From the NCBI RefSeq assembly GCF_010389155.1, contig NC_057764.1, forward strand, positions 17,608,001 to 17,672,000: 64,000 nt of DNA, in the 5' to 3' direction. The notes under the pieces were generated by a model. The model searched no databases. It was not told where the DNA came from and worked only from the letters and a program-made list of their open reading frames with translations. The translations under genes were made by a program, and so were the position numbers. This document shows, one piece after another, positions 1 to 11,334 of the stretch (positions within the stretch are counted from its first letter, which is position 1; each line of letters begins with the position of its first letter). The DNA comes from Erigeron canadensis (taxonomy: Eukaryota > Streptophyta > Magnoliopsida > Asterales > Asteraceae).

Positions 1-2168
1 CCGTGTAGTTCTGTTGGGCAGGGTTTAAAGTCTTGCTAGCATACGAGATAGGGCGGAAATGCTTATCCTCCCTTTGGCCTAAAACGGCCCCTAAGGCATA
101 ATCGCTAGCGTCACACATCAACTCAAATGGTAAAGACCAATTGGGTGGAGTCATAATGGGGACATTGGTTAATCTCTCCTTAAGCAAGTTGAAAGTTTCA
201 AGACACTCTTTATCAAACACAAATGGGACATCTTTCTCTAACAACTTAGTAATAGGTCGGTGATTTTAGAAAAATCTTTTATAAACCTACGGTAAAACCC
301 CGCATGACCAAGAAAACTTCTAACAGATTTAACATTCGTGGGTGGAGGTAACTTACTTATCACATCAATTTTAGCTTTGTCAACCTCTAACCCTTCCTTA
401 GAAACTTTATGTCCCAAAACTATACCCTCCTTGACCATAAAGTGACATTTTTCCCAATTCAAAACCAAATGCGCCCGTTCACACCTTTCCAATATCTTGT
501 CAAGACTTTTTAAACAATTTTCAAATGAACTACCAAAAACTGAAAAATCATCCATGAACACTTCCATGGAGGTTTCTATCATATCCTGAAAATGGCATTC
601 ATGCAACGTTGGAAAGTCCTGGGTGCATTACAAAGACCAAATGGCATCCTCCTATAGGCATAAGTGGCATAGGGGCAAGTGAAGGTGGTCTTCTCTTGAT
701 CTTTCGGGTCTATGGGTATTTGGAAGTACCTAGAGAACCCGTCCAGAAAACAAAAATACTCATTCCCGGCGAGCCGTTCGAGCATTTGATCGATAAAGGG
801 CAATGGGAAGTGATCCTTGCGGGTCGCATCATTTAGTTTCCGATAGTCAATACATACCCTCCACCCCGTGACAGTTCTTGTGGGAATTAATTCATTTTTG
901 TCATTTAAAACAACAGTCATCCCACCCTTCTTCGGTACACAGTGTACCAGACTTACCCATGAACTATCCGAGATGGGGAATATGATTCCCACATCTAATA
1001 ATTTCAAAACTTCTTTTTTAACAACATCCTTCATGTTTGGATTCAATCTCCGTTGTCTTTGCACAACAGGTTTAACATTATCAACAAAATTAATTGTGTG
1101 CTTACAAAATTCTGGACTTATACCCGGAATATCGGAAATCTTCCATGCAAAGGCCTTTTTATGGGCCTTCAACACGGTAATAAGCCTAGATTTTTCATCC
1201 TCCATCAAGGAAGATGAAATGAAAATGGGGAGAAAAGATGTACCTTCTAAATATGCATACTCCAAATGATCCGGAAGTGGCTTGAGTTCCAAATCGGTGG
1301 GAGGACTCTCAACCGATGTAGTTTCATCTTTGATTTCTTCGAAAGATTCATTCTCCGGTGGAGTTTCATCAACATTAAGAGCCATGATTTCATGCATCAT
1401 TTCTTCAACCAACTCATGCTCTTCTTCACTACAAGCTAACACAGCTAGTCCATCTTCCATATCCAAATAGTCCATAAGCTCCTTTTCCAAAGCATCTTCC
1501 TCCTCGATCACATCGATCCTGAAACAATATTCATCACATGAGTACGTATGCTTAAGAGCTTTATCTACATTTAAAAAAACCTGGTCATCACCGACACCTA
1601 GAGAGATTTCTTTGGCCTTGACCCGGATGATAGCATCCGCGGTCATGAGGAATGGTCGGCCTAAAATTAGAGGCGCATTAATGTCCGCCTCCATTTCTAG
1701 AATAACAAAATCAACCGGGAAAATCAAATAACCCACTTTAATCTGTAAATTTTCCGCTATCCCCATGGGATATTGGAATGATCTATCCGCAAGCCTAATG
1801 CTCATGCGGGTCGGGGTCAATGCACCAAGAGACAACTTCTTATAAACAGAATAAGGCATCAAATTAATGTTGGCCCCAAGGTCGGCCAATACCTTATACA
1901 ACTCAACACCAAAAGAACAAGAAATAAGAAAACTCCCTGGATCATCAAGCTTAGGGGGTATCTCGTTCTTTATTATTGCGGAAACTTCGGCACTCATGAC
2001 CACCGTCTTGTCTTCTTGTAGCTTCTTCCTATCCGAAATAAGATCTTTAAGAAACTTCGCGTAGTTGGGCATACCTGCAAGGAGATCAACAAACGGAACA
2101 GAAATGTTAACATTTTGAATTAACTCAACGAATTTCTTAAAGTTCTCCTTGATCTTCCCTCGTCTCAA
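1..2168 (-). pseudogene. Athila-type pol pseudogene: protease, reverse transcriptase, start of RNase H
   Basis: The segment 579-2168 encodes an aspartic protease with the motif DLGANINLMP, then the RT fingers and palm including CIDYRKLN and MPFGLCNAP. The RT continues in a second frame at 238-606 with the catalytic FMDD box, and in a third frame from about position 265 to the left edge, where RNase H begins (a YASKTLNPAQ-like stretch). There are therefore at least two frameshifts, near 590-600 and near 265. The protease motif and the RT active-site aspartates are still present, so decay is by indels more than by loss of catalytic residues. It overlaps the gag end at 2137-2168 in a different frame, again a frameshift against the usual single gag-pol frame of this lineage. 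Confidence 0.87.
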
Positions 2169-3983
2169 CCGTTGGAAACGGCACCTTCGGTTGGTAGGGC
2201 CTCACCGGAGGTGTCTCAACAGTAGGTTTCTCAACATTCTTAGATGGAACGGCCGGGACCTTCACGGCTGGGTTTGACTCCATCTCGATCTCCTCATCCA
2301 CATTTCCTTCTTGTTCAACCTGCACAAGAGGAGTAACAACATTAGGTAAAGCATTTGCAGAGTTATAAGTGTTACCTGCTCTTGTTGTGATAGCATTGAC
2401 TTGCTCATTCCTAGCATTTGGATGGTTATACTTGGTTCCAGATCCTTGATTGTTCTGTTGAGGCTTAGGATTCTGCTGGGTATTGCTCGGTAAAGTACCG
2501 GGCTGCCTGTTCGACGCTCCTAGTCTTTCAAGCTTTGCCTTAATATCCTGAAACGTTGCTTGAGTACTCTTCGAACTTTGCTCAAGCTTATTTGTCAATC
2601 CATCCAGCCTAGTAGTCATAGCGTCCCATTGAGAGGCCATCTTCTCATTGGTAGCTTTCTAAGCACCTACCAAATCCTTCATGATATCTCTCAATTCAGC
2701 ATTCGCATTCTGCTGACTGTTGAACCTGCTAAACCTGCTTCCACTAAAACCAGAATTATTAGCATTAAAATTAGATGAAGGAAAAGAAGTACCTGATGAC
2801 CGATTTTGATAACCGGTACTCTGATTGAAGTTCCTTTGCTGATTCTGGACATAGTTAACTTCTTGTGCCGGCTTATCCGGGCAGTCCTCCGAGTTACGCA
2901 TGTCCCCACAGTAGTCACACCCATCAGCAATCACCTTAATATCCCTTTCAATGCTTTTGAATCTCACATCTTGGTTGTCAAACCTCTCGTTCATCTGCTT
3001 TGTGAGGGCTTTGACTTCAGCTACCAAGCTCGATTCTTCACCGCTCTCCAACTTCGCCACAGTCTTACCACTAGTTCTCTTGCTTACAAGCTCATCACGA
3101 TCAAAGAACTCCTTGGCCATATCATCCAAAATTTTGTATCCTTCAGCTGGGAAGACATTGTTCAAACTACCTCCAAATGCCCCGGCTAATTCCCTTTGAG
3201 TTCTCTTTAGCAACCCATCATAGAAGATCTCAACCACTGCTTCTGTGTTCAGATTGTTTCCTGGGCAACTCCTGATCATCTCCTTATATCGTTTCCAGGC
3301 ATCTACTACATCTTCATCTGGTTGCTCCTTTAACCATGTCTTAGCTCCTCCACATAAAGTGAGTGGAAAAAGCTCAAGCTTCACATTATCATCTTGGTTC
3401 GCACCATAGTGATAAAACCTACAAATCTTCTCGAACCTCTCTAAATGCCCATACGGATCATTATTAGTTACCCCATCAAACTTCTCTTCCTCCACACTTT
3501 TCAAATGACTTCCTTTTAGAGAAAAGTTTACTCCGGTGGTTGGAAGGCGAATAGGAGTGCCCCTATTGGTGGGGACATTTCTCCTACGGTCACCGTAAAG
3601 ACGGTTATTGGGGTTTTCCGGTTCTCGATCACCCATTCTCCTGGCTCTGATTGGTTGAGTTGCCTGAGGATTTTCTCTAGGAATCTCGGTTAAATCCGAT
3701 TGATGAGTTTTATCCCGATTATCTTCTTCCCCTGAGCTATCACCAGTTTTGAACAAACCACTACCTTCGGAGAATTTAGGACTTAAGTGCACCTCGGATG
3801 TTGAACCTTTCTTTGAGCAATATTGATCCAAATCTACTCCGTGTGGTCACGGTTTTCGGTGTTTGAATCTATGTTTCCGGTGTTTGAGGGCTCCGTGTTG
3901 TTTGATCTAAGTAAGCGTCGTCTAGCTTTCCCTGGATTAGATTGAGGACTAAGCAAAGGTCGACCAGAGGCTCTTGTGTTCAT
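2137..3983 (-). pseudogene. Athila-type gag pseudogene
   Basis: The likely start is the ATG at 3981-3983. That frame stops near 3837, and gag continues in another frame from 3831. The retrotransposon gag domain lies about 3560-3200 (GHLERFEKICRFYHYGAN, then TLCGGAKTWL). An in-frame TAG at about 2656-2658 breaks the chain; the same frame goes on to 2137. The zinc-knuckle region reads CDYCGDMRNSEDC: the expected histidine is replaced by asparagine and the last spacing is one residue short, so nucleic-acid binding is probably impaired. The C-terminal part is proline- and threonine-rich and runs toward the protease. At least one frameshift and one premature stop are visible. Confidence 0.85.
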
Positions 3984-4156
3984 CAACTAACAAAGCACCT
4001 GTACAAGCACCACAAGAAAAACCGTTAACAGCACCAGAATCTAACAAAATAAAACTAAAACAAAAATGAAAATCTATCTGTTAAAAACAAATAACTTCCT
4101 CGCAATTGAATGCAAGGAAGGATCGAATCACAAAACTAACAACTACTTAATTTAAG

Positions 4157-4173
4157 TCCCCGGCAGCGGCGCC
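4157..4173 (-). other. Primer binding site (tRNA-Asp type)
   Basis: On the - strand the 17 bases GGCGCCGCTGCCGGGGA lie just inside the LTR. They resemble the plant tRNA-Asp 3' end complement used by Athila elements, with one or two mismatches. The leader from here to the gag start (3984-4156) shows no ORF. Confidence 0.75.
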
Positions 4174-4180
4174 GAAAACT

Positions 4181-5646
4181 TGATGTGCGAAATCTAGCTT
4201 TAAATTTATAAACACGATTTACCGAAAGACTGACTACTACACACTCTCAGGCAGTGTACCTGATCGCATGCAGTATAGTGAAAACTAGTAAGCCGAGATC
4301 GTTCGCAAGGACTTAAACAAGCAATTGTAAACATTAAATGATTCAAGTAAAATATGGGGGTTTTGTGGCCGTATTGCCACGTTGCAAGTAGTTAGTTTGA
4401 AAAATTAGTAATCACAAAGGATTAATCGAAGGAAGAATTTGTTGTTGAAAACAATAATTTAAAAGTCACCCATCTTGATTTCGCTCAACAGAATGCCAGG
4501 ATTGCACATTTGATGAAGTTCAAATTCAATTTAGTGATTAAATGACCGAGACTCAAGTTAATCGCCAACCCCGTACCCGTCAAGTTAACAACTTATTCGA
4601 TTCTGTTGTATAGACTAGTTTCATTATTAAGACCGGTACCCCGAGACGCCATTTTATAACTTCCCTAGTTAAACAATGGTTTTGGTCATTTCAGGTAACA
4701 ATTTTGCCTATCGATTGTACCCAACCGTCAACCCATTAATTCTTATCAAATATCGATTACCCTCTACCGTACCCGTCATAGAACCACTTGCTTCTAACTA
4801 AGCAATCAAAATAACTTATACCCAAATCCTACTCGTCACTAAGCAATGAATACAAATTATCCGCAATCAATAATTGAATGACAAAGAATTAATAGATTAA
4901 GATCACGACAAAACGTTAAATCAAATCACTTGAATTAATAAATATTGTGCAATCCCTACATAATGTCTCACTCCATCAAGATGGATGAAAAGGCGATTAG
5001 CCACTCATATTAACTATGAAATAACAAGTCAAAACGAAAGAATTCATTGTTACCGAATACAAAGGATTGAAAAACAAATAACCAAATGATTCCGAACGAG
5101 TCTTTTATCCTCCAAAATGATGAAAAATAAGAAAAACCCTAGAAAAAGCTCTTCAAATCGTCTGGAAAGTGAAAGATAGGTTTTTGGAATGTTTTTGCAG
5201 CTATTTATATGATGCAGAAAAGTGGACAGATTCGGCGCCCAGGTGCGTCGCACCTCACCCTTTGACTTTATTGACTTTCACTTCGTTGACTGATCTTTTG
5301 TCTCCTATAGAGAATGTGCGTCGCACATTCATTGGACTGAGAAGCACTTATTTCCACGACAAGCAAAACGGCGACGCACTCCATTGGGTGCGTCGCACTC
5401 TGGCGTTGACCTTCTTTGACCAGCTTGACTTCTTTAATTCTTCATTCATGAGCCACATGAAACATCCGTAAACACCCATTTTGCTCCAGAAACTTCGTTT
5501 TCTGCAAAATATCGCTTAGGTACCTGTTTTCCACCTGAAAAACTAACAAATACCATAAACGCACCAAATGTATACGAAAATGACTCGTAAACCTCACTAA
5601 TCGACACTTTAAGCTATGGGAAATGGGCATAAAATACGACATATCA
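4181..5646 (-). repeat. 5' LTR of the Athila-type element
   Basis: The 1466 bp segment has imperfect inverted ends: TGATGTGCG at the low end and CGACATATCA at the high end. It sits directly next to the primer binding site. It contains three copies of the perfect palindrome GTGCGTCGCAC (near 5243, 5315 and 5388). No second LTR is in the window, so the length is inferred from the ends and the PBS. Confidence 0.8.
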
Positions 5647-5701
5647 CCCCCCTCCCTCTACAACTGTTCTGTGTATAATATACTCTATATATTGCTTCAC
5701 C

Positions 5702-8700
5702 GTGGGACGTGTCAGAAGCCTTGTCTTCAAGTTGAAAGGTAACAGGGGTCCCTGCATACCCTTCTCGCGATTTCTATTTCTTTGTTTTAAGCTAATTCCG
5801 GGCAGAGAAGAATACATATATACACAATCTTTATACTCTGTGCTAGAATTGTTGAGGAATCTAAACAACCTTGTTTCCACATCTGATGAGGTCCAGATTC
5901 CTCCGAGAATGTTGTTGGCATTCTATAAAACTGATGCACCACCACCAGGTAAGTCAGAAAGACAACTGGGCTGGCCTCAAAATAATGAGGGACCCACCAG
6001 TTCGTCTGCTGGTATTGTAACTGTTGCAGAACCTGGAGATCTCCCAACAGGTATCCAGGTTGTTCCAAAGGCAAGAAGGTCGATTAAAAGTCGAAGGAAC
6101 AAATCCGAACTTGCTACATCTAGCCAGTCACAGCCAGTGATCGTGGTTCCAGAATCTGCAGCCCATGATATTGCAACTGAGGAAAAAGTAGTTGTAGTTG
6201 AGGCTCTAGTGACCTCTTTCCTGGGAGAAGATGCTTTGGCAACGGATCCTAGAACTGATGAAACCATTGAGGAAACTTAAACTGGTCATCAGGAGTCTGA
6301 ACAACTTGTTCAGCCACCCTCAACATTTATGGATCTAGGCATAAATGAGGGTGAGTTTCAGCTTGAGTCTTCAGACTCATCTGAGACAGAATCTGACCAG
6401 GAAATGGCTGATGCATCTGTACATGATCAGCTCCCTTCCTTTTCTGGTCAACCCCTAGATCAACAAGTTTTCAGTTTCATCACTTAACTTCTCCACCTTA
6501 CAAGAAATTCCACAATTCGCCTTTTGCCAGTTACTTTCCTCTATGAAAGTGCCTAGAAATAGACACATTCTAACTCCACCGTCGCCATCGTTCACACCTG
6601 AGCATTCTTAGCATGAACGACAATTTGAATCTCTTCCCTTTTTTTCTACAACCCCTCCTATTCCTTCAGCTGGTGCAACAACAACTTAAGAACCATCACT
6701 TACTATACCTCCTCCAGTTGTGTCTGTTGCATTTCGAGCAGGTCCAGTGGCACCTTCCCCTCCGTCACTGGACAACCAGTTCGTGTCTTTCCAGGCTGAT
6801 ATCTCAAACCTGTTAACAAGGGTGGAGGATATTAAAAAGACATTGGACAAGAATGCCAAGTCCCTTTCCAAATACCACAAGGATCACATGACAAATGTTA
6901 AGGGGGTTGATTTGGGGATCAATAAGTTCTCTGGCAATGAGGACTTGGTATTTCAAAAGCTCAACGAGTTGGTCATCAGCTGCAACACACTAGCTACTTC
7001 TTTAAAGGAAGCTTTTGACCTCACTCAATCTAAGGTACATACATCCATCACCAACCTACTAAGCAACATTGTCAGATCATCAGAGGTTGAGTTGAAAGAA
7101 TTGGAAAGACAGGTTAAACTACTTGTTGAAAAACCTGGTCTGTATGTAGTTGAGCTTGGTAACCAGTTGGCCTCTTCAGTTGGTCAGAAAATCGAAGATA
7201 CCTTGGCTGCATGAGAACAAAGTTTGATAGAAAAGGCGATATTTGAGATCACCAAGACTGCAGCGCCCCAAGTTGATCTTACCCCAATTACATCTGAGAT
7301 CAATCAGTTGAGGTGCAGTCTTGATACACTGGCCAGCAAGGTATCTGATCACACCACTGCAATTGACAAACTGACAACTGAAGCTGGCAAGGAAAAGGAA
7401 GTTATGAAGGAAGTGACTGCAACTGGGCTCTCCCCAGATGACTTGAACGTACTTAAAGCAATTCAAACTAGCCAAAATGAAACAAATGGCAATGTTTTGG
7501 TTCAGTCACAAGAAATCAATCATCTTTGGAGGACAGTTCGCATGGTTTGTGGAGTCTTCAAGGAGTGCAAGAACATGGAGTCGTGGCAGCCTCTAGGTCG
7601 CTTACCATCTAGTTCCTCAGATTTTGAAGCCATTCGCAAAGGAATAGATGCTGCCAAGGGGGAAAGATCTGTTCTTGCACCCAAGCCGGTTGAAACTCCA
7701 AGATCTGGGAAAGAAATAGTGGTCAGATCTGAGACTAGTACTGATGCTAGTCAGGTTGTTGTTGCCACCAGTACTGAAGCTGGTGGACATATTCAACAGT
7801 TTGAGGATGTAGTTGATAGGGGGAATGTTGACAAGGGGAAAGCAATTGCCACTGATGATTCTTCAAAGCAGGCCACTAATGCACCAATGTTAGAAACTGG
7901 AAATGTTGATCAGTTGCCTCCAGTAACCGAAAGTCAAAGCCAGAAGCTGGCAAGAATTGGGTATGTCATAAAGGAGAGAAAGAAACAAATGAAAGCTAAC
8001 CAGCTTGAATCAAGGAAAACTCTCTCTCCCATTCTTGTTGAGACCACTGATGCACAACTTCTTGGCATACAACTGACGGAATATAAGAAGATCAAAGAAG
8101 ATCCAGATGCCAGATGCTTAAACGTATCAGTGGAAAGGGCTAAGGAGATACGAACTAAAGGGATTCTCAAAAGAACCGAACAAGTAAAGAAAGTAGTCAA
8201 ACAGGTATTGAATCCACCCAAGTCCAAGGGAAGAAAACAAAAAGCTTTGTCAAGAGATGCAAACCTGAGGACTTGGGTAGAACCATCTGAACCCACAAAT
8301 GAAGATATTCGAGCTGCTACTCACAAACTGAGCGAGCAAGATCAAGTTGACCAATGAATCAGAGGCTCGCACATACTTATCTGATGTACAACGTCGAAGG
8401 CACAATAAAGGTAAGATCACTGATGTGAAGGTTTTGATCAAACCTGGTGGCAAACATTTTGTGGTTGAGATTCAATACTTTGGTGGACCCAAAAGAACAA
8501 CTGAGAACCCTGATGTCTATCAGTATGGTCATTCAGAGCATGTGGAGATGCTAAGCTTGTTGGAAAAGAAGCAACACAAAAACAAAGTTGAAAAAGGCTG
8601 GGAATATGTATTGCAGAGTCTTATCAAGTTCAAGGAAAATGTTGAAGAAAGACTAAACCTTGATCTGGAGGATAAGCAGCCAATTTCATATGTTGCCAAG

Positions 8701-8733
8701 AGAAGGAAAACTGGCGAAGGGCCATCTGTCTAA
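5702..8733 (+). pseudogene. Decayed extra ORF of SIRE-like element (coiled-coil protein, function unknown)
   Basis: I do not recognise the product. Four collinear ORF pieces (5702-6280, 6720-7214, 7224-8357, 8347-8733) form one broken coding region. The first continues in frame past its TAA at 6278 to about 6486, then the frame shifts. The second and third are in one frame separated by a TGA at 7212-7214. The last is offset by one base. The sequence is rich in Glu, Lys, Ser and Gln; residues encoded at 6780-7200 and 7224-7500 have heptad-like hydrophobic spacing (coiled coil), and the C-terminus has basic patches (KSKGRKQKAL, AKRRKTGEG). Its place between pol (missing) and the PPT matches the env-like or additional ORF of SIRE elements, but no transmembrane or signal segment is obvious. 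Confidence 0.55.
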
Positions 8734-9006
8734 GTTTTCCTTCTATCTATCTGCTTGTAATTTTGTTTACTTTCTTGTAACTTCATTGTAAAATTATGTA
8801 TATACAAGTTGCTAGATTGTAATCCACAAGTTAGATAACTGATAAGATCTACAAACAATTAAAATTGAACCCAAGGCATTTGATGATCTATGAAAATTCC
8901 CTGGAAAAGCAATAGGTTTTATCAAACACAAGTATTTCAAACTCACACTTGTATAGAAACAAGTTTGAAAATACTTGGCGATATTTCAGGACAATTAGGG
9001 GGAATT

Positions 9007-9985
9007 TGTTAGGTCCAGTTTTGCTGAAAACTGAATCTCTCCAGTTGCATCTGGAGAGCATGAAGAATTTTCTGAAATATTTAAAGTTCAGTTGCAATGT
9101 ACAGTTTATGCAACTAACGACTTCCTCCAGTTGAGATCTGAAGAACAACAACCTGAAGACATTCCAGTTGAAGTCAAAGACAACAAGTGGAAGAAAGAGA
9201 AAGGCAATGGCAGCGAAGCCCAGTTGACTTTCTACCAGATTAATCAACTGGAGATCCTCCAGTGTAAATGCCTTTACAAAGCTTTACACTGATTACGAGG
9301 AGGACCTTTACACTACATCCTTTTACCCGGATAATAATCTTGTCTGTGGATAAAAGTGTAAAGATGTAGAGTGGTTGAATAAAATAACCTTTTGTCTTAC
9401 TTTATTTAGCACACAGACAAAGAATTATTTACTACTACTTTTGTGTGCTGTCAACCATATTTGTACGTCGAAGTTGAGATCCCAATGCTCAACCTTCGAC
9501 TATAAATAGAGGTCCTTGCCCAAGCATTTTACTAACTTTGCAAACACATACATTCTGCATTATTGTTGGTGAACTTGTGCAATATTCTCTAAAACGCAAA
9601 AAGGAACATTTCACAAGTTTAAGTGTTTCGATTCTTAAGAGAATTTCCAAGTATAGATCAATTGTATTTCATAGGTTGTTAGGATATTTACATTCATGTA
9701 TTATCTTGGTTCCGGAACAACCTTGTATTTTATTTAACAATCAATAAATAAAATACACTTGAAAAATTACATATTGTCTCACCAATTTACTTTACTTATA
9801 CTTTACATTATTGCATTGTATTTACTTATTCGACTTGTCACCTTAATAAGTCTAACTCCAGTTAACCTGGTACACTGTTCTCTCTAAATTGGTCACGTCC
9901 AGATTAAGTGAAAGTGTTGCAAAGTACACTCACCATTGACATAGAGGTGTCTTCAGCACTCATCTATTCGTAGTTGGGACTTACA
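9007..9985 (+). repeat. 3' LTR of the SIRE-like element
   Basis: It starts TGTTAGGTCC right after the polypurine tract and ends GGGACTTACA, an imperfect inverted match. The length is 979 bp. It contains a TATA box and, further on, AATAAATAAA (about 9742), as expected for U3-R-U5. The 5' LTR is not in the window. Confidence 0.65.
9501..9508 (+). promoter_or_regulatory. TATA box in the SIRE-like LTR
   Basis: TATAAATA lies mid-LTR, where the U3 promoter of a Copia LTR should be. Transcription would start about 30 bases downstream, near 9530. Confidence 0.5.
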
Positions 9986-11334
9986 GTCTTACAAGAAATA
10001 AATGAACATACAGTTGTTAAGTTTAGAAAAACTATAAACTTAAACAATTACAAGAAAGAAAATATAAGTGACTCACACTTGTGGTGACAAACACAAAGTG
10101 TTTGTTGCGGCTGTATTGCTTTATATACAGGATGAATTAGGGAAACATAACCTTCTCTTGATAGTGATGGATGGTGATTGTCGAGGTACTATTGGCTTGA
10201 AGTACTTGAGACAAGTGCTCTTTGTCTTATTTAACAAATCGGGTATGAGAGAGAAACTCTTATCTTTTGATCCACCTGTATCTTTGCCATACAAGGTATA
10301 TGATAGTTGGAACAACCATCATGTGGCTCTTGTCTTCTTCTTGTTCAAATTTTCTTGCCTTGACAAACAGTTTGTATAAGAATTTCTTGCTGAATGAGAG
10401 TCATTGGACTCGCTAATGAAACTCATCAACGACCAAGTCTAGTTTGCGAATCCTTGACTCAACAGGTACCAGTGTAATGTGGCGACGGTGATATAGTATT
10501 GGCAGCGACTAGTGGTGAATATGGTGACTATTGGTTGTGGTTCTTGCTTCGAATGTTGTATGAAATTGGTTTAAATGTAATTAATGTAAAATTGGTAATG
10601 AGGATATTTTAAAATAAAATAACTGATGATGTAAAATTTATCATTACAAGTGAAACAAAGATCAGTTCTCATAATTAATCCTCCTAAAAGTCCTCTAATG
10701 ATATGATCATAACACATGTTGAAATCAAAGGATGATATTATGAGAGAGAATTAATGGATTACACTTGACAATAAATTAAGGTATTAGAAGGATTATTAGG
10801 AGGATATGATGAGTCAGGATGATTAACCATTTCCCCAACTTAAAGGTGATTTGGAAATATTTTCTAACTTTTTCTACAAAGTGGTGCAATTTTTATTAAA
10901 TGATAATAGATAAAGAGAAAAAAAAAAAAAGAAAAAAAAAAAAAAAGAGAAAGGAAAACACGGAAGGTCGACTCTTATCACAGTTAGTAAAAAAAAATAA
11001 CGGAGATGAGGGTTAAAGTGGCAAATTAAATAGAATTGGTGATGTGGTGAGGATTGGAGAGGATTGAGTCTCATGACTCGTTTTCCATTCCTCCTCCATA
11101 TATAAGGGATCTGGTAATCTAGGTCATCTCATAAACCAGGAGGTTAATATATATTATTGTTAATATATATTCTTAGCCAAGAGGTTTATCTCACTGATAG
11201 TTTGACTTATATGCCATTTTTTTAAGCTGTAGTGTTTTTTTTTTTAACAGCTTTTAAGCTGTAGTTAATTAGTATTATGGAAAACACTGATCGCTTACTC
11301 ACTTTAGCAACTTTTAACTTTTTCTCTATGTTAG
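9986..11334 (+). other. Intergenic, no gene recognised
   Basis: An open frame at about 10068-10379 matches nothing I know and has no gene context. A long A-rich run with few interruptions (about 10916-10957) is a simple repeat. The extracellular and transmembrane exons expected upstream of CRK-1 are absent. Confidence 0.5.

Larger units (their letters stand above)
1..5646 (-). mobile_element. Athila-type Ty3/Gypsy retrotransposon, 5' part, decayed
   Basis: Read on the - strand the order is LTR, primer binding site, leader, gag, protease, reverse transcriptase. RNase H starts near the window edge; integrase and the 3' LTR would lie to the left, outside the window. The tRNA-Asp-like primer site, the DLGA protease motif and the RT box FMDD followed by FSVFG fit the Athila lineage (family knowledge). 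Stops and frameshifts interrupt gag and pol, so this copy cannot be autonomous. Its outer LTR edge at 5646 abuts the interior of a + strand Copia remnant, which suggests it inserted into that element. The target duplication cannot be tested because the other end is missing. Confidence 0.88.
5647..9985 (+). mobile_element. SIRE-like Ty1/Copia retrotransposon, 3' part
   Basis: The order on the + strand is a decayed extra reading frame, a polypurine tract (TTAGGGGGAA, 8995-9004) and a 3' LTR. There is no gag, integrase or RT here; these would lie to the left of the Athila insertion, outside the window. A long coiled-coil ORF after pol, a G-rich PPT and an LTR starting TGTTAGGTCC are known from SIRE/Maximus elements. 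The lineage is an inference because no conserved enzyme domain is present. Confidence 0.55.

Noticed and set aside
10068..10379. 103-residue open frame after the SIRE-like LTR
   Set aside because: No recognised motif, no usable gene context and no sign of splicing; treated as chance.
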